A DNA stretch of 64,000 nucleotides from RGIG1681 sp045650505. Its GTDB lineage: Bacteria > Bacillota > Clostridia > Christensenellales > UBA1242. Both the position numbers and the translations under genes were made by a program. A model generated the notes under the pieces. The model made no database searches. It was not told the origin of the DNA and was given only the letters and a program-made list of their open reading frames with translations. Shown in pieces: positions 16,428-24,344 of this stretch; position 1 is the stretch's first letter, and every line of letters begins with the position of its first letter. The stretch is taken from positions 19,057 through 83,056 of the forward strand of contig JAZRRE010000010.1 in assembly GCA_045650505.1 (NCBI GenBank). The letters run 5' to 3'.

Positions 16428-16510
16428 TATATGATTAGTTTTATTTATAGTGGGGAATAATATGATAAAAATGGGTGATAAAAATTTTTTAAAAAAATTG
16501 ATAAAAAGTG

Positions 16511-16539
16511 TTGCATTATTTTAAAAGGTGTTATATAAT
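16511..16539 (+). promoter_or_regulatory. Promoter of tRNA-Asn
   Basis: TTGCAT (16511-16516), 17 bp, TATAAT (16534-16539), 34 bp before the tRNA. Confidence 0.75.
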
Positions 16540-16573
16540 ACCATTGTTCGCTTGAAGAACAATAACTTAATAT

Positions 16574-16648
16574 TCCCCAGTAGCTCAGTGGTGGAGCACT
16601 CGACTGTTAATCGATAGGCCGTAGGTTCGAACCCTACCTGGGGAGCCA
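16574..16648 (+). tRNA. tRNA-Asn (anticodon GUU)
   Basis: 75 nt. Acceptor TCCCCAG/CTGGGGA, discriminator G, encoded CCA, T-arm GGTTCGAACCC, anticodon loop CTGTTAA (anticodon GTT). It stands alone with its own promoter and terminator. Confidence 0.97.
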
Positions 16649-16652
16649 AATT

Positions 16653-16679
16653 GGAAGACTGAAAGGTCTTCCTTTTTTT
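16653..16679 (+). terminator. Terminator of tRNA-Asn
   Basis: Stem GGAAGACT/AGGTCTTCC followed by seven T. Confidence 0.8.
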
Positions 16680-16696
16680 GTGGAAATTTTATTGGA

Positions 16697-16725
16697 TTGA
16701 TTTTAGTGTGAAAATATGGTATAAT
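16697..16725 (+). promoter_or_regulatory. Promoter of the 16745 gene
   Basis: TTGATT (16697-16702), 17 bp, TATAAT (16720-16725); AGGAGGG follows before the ATG. Confidence 0.7.
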
Positions 16726-16744
16726 GAAATTAGGAGGGTTTGTT

Positions 16745-18139
16745 ATGAGTGTAAGTGATAATATTGCATTATTTAATTCGAAAATTGACAAAACCTATTG
16801 GACAGAACAGGTGATAAACAATCACACAATTGCAGTTCTTTCTGATGAAAATTATTATAAACTTTTGCAAAAACCTTATGTTAAAGTGGGGGAAAACAGC
16901 GGAACAGCAACCAGATTTAGCACAAATAATTTTGCAGAATATTTTGTTTGCAGGAAAACAGAAGATACTGTTGCGGTTGTAAACTCTGTGAAAACACAAG
17001 GTTCGATTCCAACAAAAATTTCTATTGCAACATATTATGCATATTTTGATGAAAGAGAGAGTGCACGAAAAATTGCAATTTTGAACAGGTTTGACCAAAC
17101 AGGGCACCCTCACGAAAATCATTTAGATGTTTATGGCTATGCTCCAACATCAAAAGAGTATGCTTTTTATAAAAAATATTTGGCTGATATTGTGATTCCT
17201 GATGCTGGAGGCGAAAAATATCAAGTTAAGTTGCCACATATGCATTTCAACACAAGAAGTCAAACTTTGAGATTCAATCATCACGACAAGGCAAATGCTA
17301 TTAGTATTGAAAAATTGATGGAATATATTGCTGATTTGAAGGCTGAAATTGACCCATCGGCTATTATCAATAATGTTGATATGGGTATGCCTTTTCTTGA
17401 TTTAAAAAATGCAAAACTCACATACTCTTCAACAATGCTTTCAGCACTTAACAATATTGTTGGTTTTTTTGAGGCAGAACAAAGAATTCGACCAGATAAA
17501 TTTACGGAGTATGAAAAAGAAACAGTTAATTTAATGAAGTCTTTAATCAATATTGACCCTGATTCATATATTAGCAGTGCAACACATGCACCAACACCAG
17601 TTTCAGGCCCTTCTGGCGGGCCGGTTTCAACACCAACCGGCAGTGGTTCAACAGATTCAACCGGTGGCGGTTCGGGTTCATCTTCAACTGTTTCAGGGCC
17701 GGCTTCAAGACTTCGCGATGATGACATAAGATATATCATTAGTGAACTTCCTGTGCTTGATGATTTAAGACTTGTTGAACTTTATGAAGTTAAGGCAGAA
17801 CTTTCAAGGTATGTTAGATATCTTGAAAAAGATGGTAAAGAGATTTATAGGGAAGCAGGTGGTGAATCTTTACAAAGAAGAAATAGAGAAGGCGAAGAAC
17901 AACGAAAAATTTATAAGGCTTATTTGAAATATGTTAAGGGATTGATTAATCTTGAATCAATTTCAAAAGACCTTAAAAAATATATGATGATTTATAATTT
18001 TTTGAACGAAAGAGACAATTTGCTTATGAGTTTTGTTTCAAAAGAATTGCTTAAAAATTTAACGGTTAACATTAAAACCCCAAGCAATTTTGAAAAAGGA
18101 GGCGTTAATTATGACCCAACAGAAAGTCAACCTTATTAG
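16745..18139 (+). CDS. Unrecognised protein with a His-rich box and a Gly/Ser/Pro linker
   Basis: 464 aa, cytoplasmic by sequence (no signal peptide or TM). The N-terminal domain (1-280) holds an unusual box at about 113-170: NRFDQTG, HPHENHLDVYGY, then LPHMHFN (H-x-H). A low-complexity Gly/Ser/Pro/Thr linker (about 285-325) leads to a charged helical C-terminal domain. I know no named family for it. The box is echoed in the 19550 gene (R-I-D, SHNLR, LHAHTYN), which suggests a shared domain and possibly a metal or nucleotide site. The next gene overlaps its 3' end by 29 bp, so the two are co-translated. ATG 16745 has AGGAGGG upstream. Confidence 0.75.
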   Translation: MSVSDNIALFNSKIDKTYWTEQVINNHTIAVLSDENYYKLLQKPYVKVGENSGTATRFSTNNFAEYFVCRKTEDTVAVVNSVKTQGSIPTKISIATYYAYFDERESARKIAILNRFDQTGHPHENHLDVYGYAPTSKEYAFYKKYLADIVIPDAGGEKYQVKLPHMHFNTRSQTLRFNHHDKANAISIEKLMEYIADLKAEIDPSAIINNVDMGMPFLDLKNAKLTYSSTMLSALNNIVGFFEAEQRIRPDKFTEYEKETVNLMKSLINIDPDSYISSATHAPTPVSGPSGGPVSTPTGSGSTDSTGGGSGSSSTVSGPASRLRDDDIRYIISELPVLDDLRLVELYEVKAELSRYVRYLEKDGKEIYREAGGESLQRRNREGEEQRKIYKAYLKYVKGLINLESISKDLKKYMMIYNFLNERDNLLMSFVSKELLKNLTVNIKTPSNFEKGGVNYDPTESQPY

Positions 18140-18464
18140 TGAATTGAAAAAACTGAAAACTGTTGCAAATTGTTATGAATATTATGAATATATTAAGATT
18201 GATACAACTTGCTCAATTGAATATAGTCACGAATTTTTAACTTTATATGCAAAACAAAATGGAAATGATATTTTAATTTCTGATTTAAATGAAATTTTAG
18301 AAGATGCCGATTATTATAAGCTTGCAGATGAAGACGTTAAAAATGTTGCAGAAAAAAATGGTTTAGATTTTGATGGGGTTTCAATTTTTAAAACCATTAC
18401 CATTAAAGAATTGGCTAAAACCATTGATAGTTTTTTCAATGTTGTTAAGGCTTTGAAATTATAA
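18111..18464 (+). CDS. Small DUF1828-like protein, partner of the upstream gene
   Basis: 117 aa. The pattern IDTTCSIEYSHEFLTLYAK followed by NDILISDLNEIL and a C-terminal GLDFDGVSIFK helix resembles, to my eye, the small DUF1828 group of uncharacterised proteins; this is a weak call. The ATG at 18111 lies inside the upstream gene's 3' end with AAAAAGGAGG just before it, so a fixed ratio of the two products, and perhaps a complex, is likely. The overlap is typical of toxin-antitoxin-like pairs but does not prove one. Confidence 0.7.
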   Translation: MTQQKVNLISELKKLKTVANCYEYYEYIKIDTTCSIEYSHEFLTLYAKQNGNDILISDLNEILEDADYYKLADEDVKNVAEKNGLDFDGVSIFKTITIKELAKTIDSFFNVVKALKL

Positions 18465-18492
18465 AAAAAGAAGACCATTTGGTCTTCTTTTT
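18464..18492. terminator. Bidirectional terminator
   Basis: Stem AAGAAGACC/GGTCTTCTT between convergent genes, with A and T tracts; it overlaps the 3' end of the leftward gene. Confidence 0.8.
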
Positions 18493-19408
18493 ACATTCCT
18501 AAATCTTTGCCGATGGTGTTTTGATTATATTCCCAAAGGCGATTTATTGGGTCAATAATTTTATTTTTTGATTTGCCGTGAAGATGTTTTTCTTTAACGG
18601 CTTGTTTTATGTCGGCGGGAAAGTCGTGTTTTAAAGCACTTATCAAGGTTTCAAGGTTGTGTTTTGAAAGAACACCATCTTGAATAAGCTCACGAATGTC
18701 TTTCACTCTTTGCATATAATTTATGTGGTCGTATTTTTGCTGTGGAGTTGCACTTTCATAAGGTATAAGCAAAAAGTTTGAAAAGTCATCTTTGCCGCCA
18801 TCACAATGAAAATATATGGCCATTTGTTCAATGTCAAAAGTGATAACTCCTTCATATTTGTCGGCATATTTAGATTTATAAAAGAAATAGTTTCTTGTGT
18901 GTCTATCGATATCGGTTCGAAGTTCATCTATTAAAAACACATTTTTAAGTTGGTCTAAACAATCTGGTGTCATAAAATTTAAAAGTCTGTTTATAAGGTT
19001 TGTGTCATAAAAGATATCCCATTTGTTTTTGCCAAAAAAATCTTTTACAATTTGGCTATATTCATAATCACAGCCAGCAAGAATGGTGTAAAGAAAATCT
19101 ATGCTTGAAATGTCTTGCTGAAGGGTTGATGAGTTTTGTTTATCGTTATCGTGAATCAAGTGAATTTGTGGGGTCAAAATGCCAATGTCGTTATACATTG
19201 TTGATGATGCCATTCCTGCAAGGGCAGATTGATTGTCGGTCTGTTTAAAAATAAAATGGTTTGGTGCGTTTGGAATTTGTATTTTTTTTGTTGAAAGACT
19301 TAAGTTTTCAATGGTTCTAACAAATCTTGATTCTTTTTTTGAACCTAAAATTTTTGCTGAATCTTCAACACTTTTGCTATTTAAAAATTCTGCAATTTTC
19401 TTTTCCAT
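18491..19408 (-). CDS. HipA-like kinase-fold protein
   Basis: 305 aa. Kinase-like signatures appear in HipA order: candidate ATP-anchoring Lys K55 (FIFKQTDN), the AGMASSTMYNDIGILTP helix (compare the AS-x-L-...-LGI-x-x-P of HipA), a catalytic loop with D168-R-H and N173 (DIDRHTRNYF), and a metal-binding D192 (ITFDIEQ). The protein is shorter than E. coli HipA (440 aa), and no HipB-like HTH partner is adjacent. It could act as a Ser/Thr kinase on a translation factor, as a toxin, or on a partner in the flanking cluster. ATG 19408 is preferred to GTG 19414 because AAGGAGGTG lies at the right distance. Confidence 0.65.
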   Translation of the reverse strand: MEKKIAEFLNSKSVEDSAKILGSKKESRFVRTIENLSLSTKKIQIPNAPNHFIFKQTDNQSALAGMASSTMYNDIGILTPQIHLIHDNDKQNSSTLQQDISSIDFLYTILAGCDYEYSQIVKDFFGKNKWDIFYDTNLINRLLNFMTPDCLDQLKNVFLIDELRTDIDRHTRNYFFYKSKYADKYEGVITFDIEQMAIYFHCDGGKDDFSNFLLIPYESATPQQKYDHINYMQRVKDIRELIQDGVLSKHNLETLISALKHDFPADIKQAVKEKHLHGKSKNKIIDPINRLWEYNQNTIGKDLGM

Positions 19409-19481
19409 TTGCACCTCCTTTTAGTTTAAGATATTTTACAATCAAAACAACCTCGTGTCAATATGGAATGTGTTTTAAATA

Positions 19482-19510
19482 TTGAGAAAAGTTTTGATTT
19501 GTGGTATAAT
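19482..19510 (+). promoter_or_regulatory. Promoter of the 19550 gene
   Basis: TTGAGA (19482-19487), 17 bp, TATAAT (19505-19510). Confidence 0.7.
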
Positions 19511-19549
19511 GTTATTATCAAATATATCGGTTAAGATTGGAGAAGTTTT

Positions 19550-21067
19550 ATGGATATTAAAACCATATTGAAAGATTCGAATTTTATTGATTTTGTTGAC
19601 GATGTTTCAAAGATGAAAATTGATATTTTTGAAACCGTTGACAAAAGTCGTGGTTTTGGAATAACTCGTTCAAAGTTTAGAGTTTCTTATGATAAAGTGA
19701 TTGAAAATTCTAATATTTATTGCGATTGTTATAATTTTTATGTTAAGGCTATGCAAAACTTGAAAGATTTATATTCCTCTTATACTGCAGAGTTTGCAAC
19801 CATTGATGATTTTGCAGAGGCTTTATTTGAAAAGTTAAAAAATTATGTTGTGAACTCAAATGTTTTGCCATCTAATAACAATGCTTCAAAAAGAGTGTTG
19901 AGCCCAACAGAAAAGACATATTATGATGGTAAAAAACTTGATTATTTAAAACTTGTTTTAACGCAGGTTATTCCTGAACTAAACACTTTGTCGGCAGTTA
20001 AAGTTTTAGAAAATGCTAGTGCTGAAGAAATTGCAAACTTTATTGATGAGGCAGAATTAAAGGTTGATGAGATTATCGATGCGTTGGGCAAGGATAAAAC
20101 AAACACCAAGATTAGAAATACAATTTTGCATGAATATCTTGTGACTTATCTTCCAGAATCATTTATGCAAGGTGATAATCTTGCAACACAAAAGATTGAA
20201 ATTAACACAACTAGATTTAGTGGCAAAGACCCAAAGTATGCTGCAACTCCAGGGCATCTTAAATCACTTGCATTTTTAGAAAATTTTATCTTGGCAAACA
20301 AACTTGGACTCACCGCAAAAAATATTGCATTTGATGGGTTTAGATTTTTTGATTTAACAACAGGAAATTCAATTGGTGTTAACACAAGAAATTTGCATAG
20401 CACAATGCTCTCAAACGCAGACAGATATTTGCAATCTAACTTTGTTTTAGATGAAGATTTTGCAAGAGCACTTTTAACACTTCCAAAGAAGTTTTCTAAA
20501 ATTCGTGGAAAAGATTGTGTTCAAACAACCACAGTTGTTGATGGTGACACCATTGAAACAACAAAACTTCTTTATCGTAAAAAATTTGTTACTCACGACC
20601 CAATCAGAACAAAGGCTTTTCATTTAAATTTAGAACTTGGAAATTTCTGCAAGGTTAGAGAAGTTAATAAAACAAAGGGCACATATAGTTATATGTTGTT
20701 TTATTATCCAGACCAAGAGGGAGAACAACCAATTCAACTTTTTAGAATTGATAAGGTTGAGAGTACTTTTAAAGGTGCTCCGGCAAGTCATAATTTGAGA
20801 GGTAAAGAAAAAATAGAAACAACACTTCATGCTCACACATATAATCTTATTGATGCAACACTTAAAAATTATACAAAAGATGAAAGTTTGGGAAAAATGG
20901 ATTTGAGTCATATTTTTTCTGACACAAGTGATTTGGATAGAAAAATTATTGAAGAATACTTTGATTGTTTTTGCGGAATTCACGGTCAACATTTAAGAAG
21001 AGTGAATCAGGCAAAGTTTGCGGGTTATTTTGGAAAATATGAGCCCGTTGAGTATGGTTTTGATTAA
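19550..21067 (+). CDS. Unrecognised 505-aa protein with His-x-His box
   Basis: A soluble protein of unknown family. Notable segments: THDPIRTKAFHLNLELGN (about 348-366), YPDQEGEQPIQLFRID, SHNLRGKEKIETTLHAHTYN (about 407-430) and a C-terminal FDCFCGIHGQHLRR. The order Arg-x-Asp, HNL, H-x-H-x-(Y/F)-N matches that in the 16745 protein, so a common domain is plausible. GGAGAAG precedes the ATG. It has its own promoter and terminator and is divergent from the HipA-like gene. The conserved His, Arg and Asp suggest an enzyme or nucleic-acid-binding role, but nothing identifies it. Confidence 0.7.
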   Translation: MDIKTILKDSNFIDFVDDVSKMKIDIFETVDKSRGFGITRSKFRVSYDKVIENSNIYCDCYNFYVKAMQNLKDLYSSYTAEFATIDDFAEALFEKLKNYVVNSNVLPSNNNASKRVLSPTEKTYYDGKKLDYLKLVLTQVIPELNTLSAVKVLENASAEEIANFIDEAELKVDEIIDALGKDKTNTKIRNTILHEYLVTYLPESFMQGDNLATQKIEINTTRFSGKDPKYAATPGHLKSLAFLENFILANKLGLTAKNIAFDGFRFFDLTTGNSIGVNTRNLHSTMLSNADRYLQSNFVLDEDFARALLTLPKKFSKIRGKDCVQTTTVVDGDTIETTKLLYRKKFVTHDPIRTKAFHLNLELGNFCKVREVNKTKGTYSYMLFYYPDQEGEQPIQLFRIDKVESTFKGAPASHNLRGKEKIETTLHAHTYNLIDATLKNYTKDESLGKMDLSHIFSDTSDLDRKIIEEYFDCFCGIHGQHLRRVNQAKFAGYFGKYEPVEYGFD

Positions 21068-21070
21068 TAA

Positions 21071-21101
21071 AAAAGGAAGACTGAAGAGTCTTCCTTTTTT
21101 T
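21071..21101 (+). terminator. Terminator of the 19550 gene
   Basis: Stem GGAAGACT/AGTCTTCC followed by seven T; nearly the same stem as after tRNA-Asn. Confidence 0.8.
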
Positions 21102-21103
21102 GT

Positions 21104-21133
21104 TTGACATATAAATTTGTTTTTTGCAATAAT
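21104..21133 (+). promoter_or_regulatory. Promoter of the 21166 gene
   Basis: TTGACA (21104-21109), 18 bp, AATAAT (21128-21133). Confidence 0.6.
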
Positions 21134-21165
21134 GAAAGCGAAAAATAAACAAAAGAGGTTTTTAT

Positions 21166-21675
21166 ATGAGCAAAATAAAAAGTTTTTTTAAGCACAAATT
21201 TGTTATTGTGGCACTTTGCATTTTTCTTTCTGGTGTTGCAACTTTTAGTGTTTTGCAAATGATTCCAAGAGCAGCAAGTTACACAAGTTTGGTTGAAATG
21301 ACAGTTATGGAACAAGAGTTTGAAATGAAAGTTAAATTTAAAGGTGGAAAGATTGTTACAACAAACAAGATAGGTGACGGAGAAGAAACTGTGGTTTCTG
21401 AAAAAGATTATGAAATTACAGATGGCGAGCTTTATGTTGAAGGTGAAAAATGGGGCGAAATTGATGTTTATGGAATACACATAAAATCAGGAATCGTTTT
21501 TAACGGAAAGGCTGCTGATGTGGGTTATGAGTGCAAACCTGCAAAAATTGCAAGAATTGTTTCATTTGGTTTTATTGCACTTGGTGGTTTGATGCTTGGA
21601 CTTGCTGTTTATGTTGGTGTTACAAAAAAGCCAAAGGTAAGCAAGACAATATCAGGAACATCAGAACAACAATAA
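21166..21675 (+). CDS. Hypothetical two-TM membrane protein
   Basis: 169 aa. An N-terminal hydrophobic helix (about 12-30), an extracytoplasmic beta-rich domain of about 90 residues (about 35-125; Gly- and charge-rich strands such as FKGGKIVTTNKIGDG), and a second TM helix (about 130-150) with a short Lys/Ser-rich cytoplasmic tail. AAGAGGT precedes the ATG. Not recognised; the general shape is that of a small envelope-associated protein. Monocistronic. Confidence 0.72.
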   Translation: MSKIKSFFKHKFVIVALCIFLSGVATFSVLQMIPRAASYTSLVEMTVMEQEFEMKVKFKGGKIVTTNKIGDGEETVVSEKDYEITDGELYVEGEKWGEIDVYGIHIKSGIVFNGKAADVGYECKPAKIARIVSFGFIALGGLMLGLAVYVGVTKKPKVSKTISGTSEQQ

Positions 21676-21680
21676 ATTAG

Positions 21681-21711
21681 AAAGAAGACCAGATTTCCTG
21701 GTCTTTTTATT
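21681..21711 (+). terminator. Terminator of the 21166 gene
   Basis: Stem AAGACCAG/CTGGTCTT followed by TTT, then ATTT. Confidence 0.75.
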
Positions 21712-21764
21712 TGGCTTATAAAAGTGCTATATTTTTTTGCGTTTAAATATTTTCAAAAATACTA

Positions 21765-21793
21765 TATACAAAGTGGCATAAATAATGTATAAT
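21765..21793 (+). promoter_or_regulatory. Promoter of the HD-GYP gene, very short leader
   Basis: TATACA (21765-21770), 17 bp, TATAAT (21788-21793); the predicted start near 21800 leaves about 6 nt before ATG 21806 and no ribosome binding site. Confidence 0.55.
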
Positions 21794-21805
21794 CAAATTT
21801 ATATT

Positions 21806-22420
21806 ATGAAAAATGTAAGAATTAAATTAATTAAAGAAGAACACAGACCGATTGTTTTTGAATTGCTTTCAAAGCTTAAAGAACATTCAGATGAAAGTTT
21901 TAAGCATAGCATTGATGTTGCAGATAAATCGCTTGCACTTGCAAGGGTTCTTGGCATTAAAGGTGTTCATTTAGAAAGGTTATATGTTGCAAGTTTGCTT
22001 CACGATATTGGAAAAACTTGTGTTGATAGGGAAATTTTGCATAAAGAAAATGCAAACGAAGAAGAAAGAGAATATATTAGAGTGGTTCACATTGAAGGAA
22101 CAAGGGCTATTTTAAGTGAATATTTTGATAAAGAACTTGTTGACCTTGCTGCTCATCATCATGAAAGACTCAATAGTTCAGGTTATCCAATGCACTTAAA
22201 TGCAAACAAACTTGGTCTTTTAGATAGAGTTTTGCAGGTTGCCGATGTTACAAGTGCTCTTGAAATGAGCAGATGTTATAAAGATGCATATGCTCCAGAG
22301 CAAGTGATTGAAATTCTTGATAAACTTGTTAGTCGTGGAGAACTTGACAAGAGATGTGTTTTAGAAATTGAAAGGCTTTTTTTAAAACCGATTCGTGATA
22401 AATCACAAATGATATCATAA
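21806..22420 (+). CDS. HD-GYP-type phosphohydrolase
   Basis: 204 aa. HD superfamily metal phosphohydrolase with SLLHDIGK (metal-binding HD), a conserved His in VVHIEGTR, and HHHERLNSSGYP, the HHExxxxxGYP signature of cyclic-di-GMP phosphodiesterases. It carries only the catalytic domain. No GGDEF, PilZ or other cyclic-di-GMP gene is in the window, so another nucleotide is possible. The start is set at 21806 because ATG 21785 lies inside the promoter. Single gene with its own terminator. Confidence 0.87.
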   Translation: MKNVRIKLIKEEHRPIVFELLSKLKEHSDESFKHSIDVADKSLALARVLGIKGVHLERLYVASLLHDIGKTCVDREILHKENANEEEREYIRVVHIEGTRAILSEYFDKELVDLAAHHHERLNSSGYPMHLNANKLGLLDRVLQVADVTSALEMSRCYKDAYAPEQVIEILDKLVSRGELDKRCVLEIERLFLKPIRDKSQMIS

Positions 22421-22447
22421 AAACACAGGTACTTGCCTGTGTTTTTT
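22420..22447 (+). terminator. Terminator of the HD-GYP gene
   Basis: Stem AACACAGG/CCTGTGTT followed by TTTTTT. Confidence 0.8.
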
Positions 22448-22563
22448 GTTGCAAGAATTCAGTTGAATAATAAAATTTTGTTTTAAATAAAAATATCTTG
22501 GTTAAAAGAAGGTTTTTTTTGTGAAAAAAGTGAAAATTGGGTGAATTTTAAACACCAATTAAA

Positions 22564-22592
22564 TTGACTTTAAAGGCAATTATGTATAAACT
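22564..22592 (+). promoter_or_regulatory. Promoter of the sulfatase/YidC-fusion operon
   Basis: TTGACT (22564-22569), 17 bp, TAAACT (22587-22592). The same hexamers and spacing occur before the surface protease gene (7280-7308). Confidence 0.65.
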
Positions 22593-22630
22593 TATATATG
22601 ATATATTAAATATTTGTAAAAAGGTGAAAA

Positions 22631-24322
22631 ATGGAAGTCAACCAAAGAAAGCAAGTTCTCAAAAAGAGAATTTTGCCTACAACTTTAATTTCTTTAATCA
22701 TTCCTATTATGTTATGCATCTGCATACCATTTGAAATATATGCAAATAACTCACAAGAATTTTTATTTTCAATGGCAGACTTTATGCCAATTTGCATACT
22801 TTATGGTGTTGTTTTAGCGTTAATATTATTCTTTTCAATTTTTTTCTTACCAAATAGAGCATACAAGATTGTTAGTGCAGTAATTATTTCAATTGCTTTA
22901 ATGTTCTTTGTTCAAAGTTTATATTTGAATGCGGGGCTTAAATCTTTAGTAGGTGATACACTTGAAACAACAAAAACACCAATTGGTAAAAAGATTTTTA
23001 ACCTTATTATTTGGTTAGTTATTATTGCCGGTGCTGTTGTTTTATCAATTTTGAAAGACAAAAAAGGATATATTTCAATTGTTGGAGTTATTCTTTCAGT
23101 TGTTGTAATTATCACACAAGTGATGACACCGGTTACATTGATGATTTCAAAACCCGATGTTATGAAGTCTAAAATTCAAAGTGAAAATGATTCATTTACC
23201 AATTTTGGAATTTTATCTAATAGGAATTTAACCAACATATCTACAAGTAATAATATTTTTTATTTTTGTATAGATAAATTTGATGGCAGGTTTGCTGAAG
23301 AAACTTATGAAAACAAGCCAGAAGTGTTTAGTGAACTCACAGGCTTTACCTGGTTTAAAGATAATGTTTCAAGATATAGTCATACTTATCCATCTGTTCC
23401 AAGTATGCTTACAAATGTTGCTTATGATGCTGAAAAATCAAGAGTTGAGAATTTATCAAGCATTTACAATGAAGCAAATACATTTAAAGATTTAAATGAA
23501 AATGGATATGATATCAATATTTACACTGAAAATTATTATGTTTATGAAAAAGCAGAACATTTTCCAGAATTCGTTGATAATATTTCATTGAAAACAAAGT
23601 ATAACATTACTAATAAGTTTGCCCTTGCGTTTAGATTAGTTCAAATGGCTCTTTATAGAGTGGTTCCTTTATTTTTGAAAAATCTTACAGGTGGAATAAC
23701 ATCTAACACTTGCAATAGATATATAAGAATTGTTGATACAGAAAATAATGAACAATGTTCAGTTGACACAAATTCTGTTTATGAAACTGTTAAAGAAATG
23801 GGTTTCAAAAAGACTGATAACAAACAATTTTCTTATATTCAAACTTGGGGTTGTCACGATGTTGAACCTAATATGGTTGAAGTTATCCCAACAGTTGAAA
23901 AGAATTTTAAAATCATTAATGAATATATTAAAGCAATGAAAGAGTTTGGTGTTTATGAAGATGCGACAATTATCATTACAGGCGACCACTCAACTGCTTA
24001 TGATGGATATCGTCAAACAACAGCATTAATGGTTAAACCATCAGGCTCAAGCAGTGGGGCAATGACAGTTTCAATGGCTCAAACATCACATGATAATATT
24101 TGGGCAACCATTATGAAATCTGAAAACATCACAACCACTAATGATTATGGAAAATCGGTTTTTGAAATCGTTGAAGGTGAAAACCAAACAAGATATTATT
24201 CTTGGCATACTTGGGGTGAACTTTTGGTTGAATATAACTACACAATCACAGGCCCAGCAAGAGACCTTGCAAATTGGACTCTTACTTCAACAAGAGAATT
24301 TGATAAAACTTTAATGGATTAA
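22631..24322 (+). CDS. Membrane-anchored alkaline-phosphatase/sulfatase-fold transferase (LTA-synthase-like topology)
   Basis: 563 aa. About five TM helices in the first 185 residues, then an extracytoplasmic catalytic domain of the alkaline phosphatase superfamily. Metal or nucleophile signatures: CIDKFDGR (about 213-220), H251-T252 in RYSHTYPSVPS (T252 is the likely nucleophile), HDVEPN, and TGDHS (D451, H452). The topology is that of lipoteichoic acid synthase and phosphoglycerol/phosphoethanolamine transferases, but the nucleophile context differs, so the transferred group is unknown. It is followed after 22 nt by the YidC-glycerophosphotransferase fusion, which suggests joint work on an envelope phosphopolymer. 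AAAAAGGTG precedes the ATG. Confidence 0.82.
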   Translation: MEVNQRKQVLKKRILPTTLISLIIPIMLCICIPFEIYANNSQEFLFSMADFMPICILYGVVLALILFFSIFFLPNRAYKIVSAVIISIALMFFVQSLYLNAGLKSLVGDTLETTKTPIGKKIFNLIIWLVIIAGAVVLSILKDKKGYISIVGVILSVVVIITQVMTPVTLMISKPDVMKSKIQSENDSFTNFGILSNRNLTNISTSNNIFYFCIDKFDGRFAEETYENKPEVFSELTGFTWFKDNVSRYSHTYPSVPSMLTNVAYDAEKSRVENLSSIYNEANTFKDLNENGYDINIYTENYYVYEKAEHFPEFVDNISLKTKYNITNKFALAFRLVQMALYRVVPLFLKNLTGGITSNTCNRYIRIVDTENNEQCSVDTNSVYETVKEMGFKKTDNKQFSYIQTWGCHDVEPNMVEVIPTVEKNFKIINEYIKAMKEFGVYEDATIIITGDHSTAYDGYRQTTALMVKPSGSSSGAMTVSMAQTSHDNIWATIMKSENITTTNDYGKSVFEIVEGENQTRYYSWHTWGELLVEYNYTITGPARDLANWTLTSTREFDKTLMD

Positions 24323-24344
24323 CAAAGGAGAAATTTACTTACTT

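Noticed and set aside
21785..22420. ATG 21785 as start of the HD-GYP protein
   Set aside because: It lies inside the promoter spacer and has no ribosome binding site; 21806 fits the predicted transcript start.
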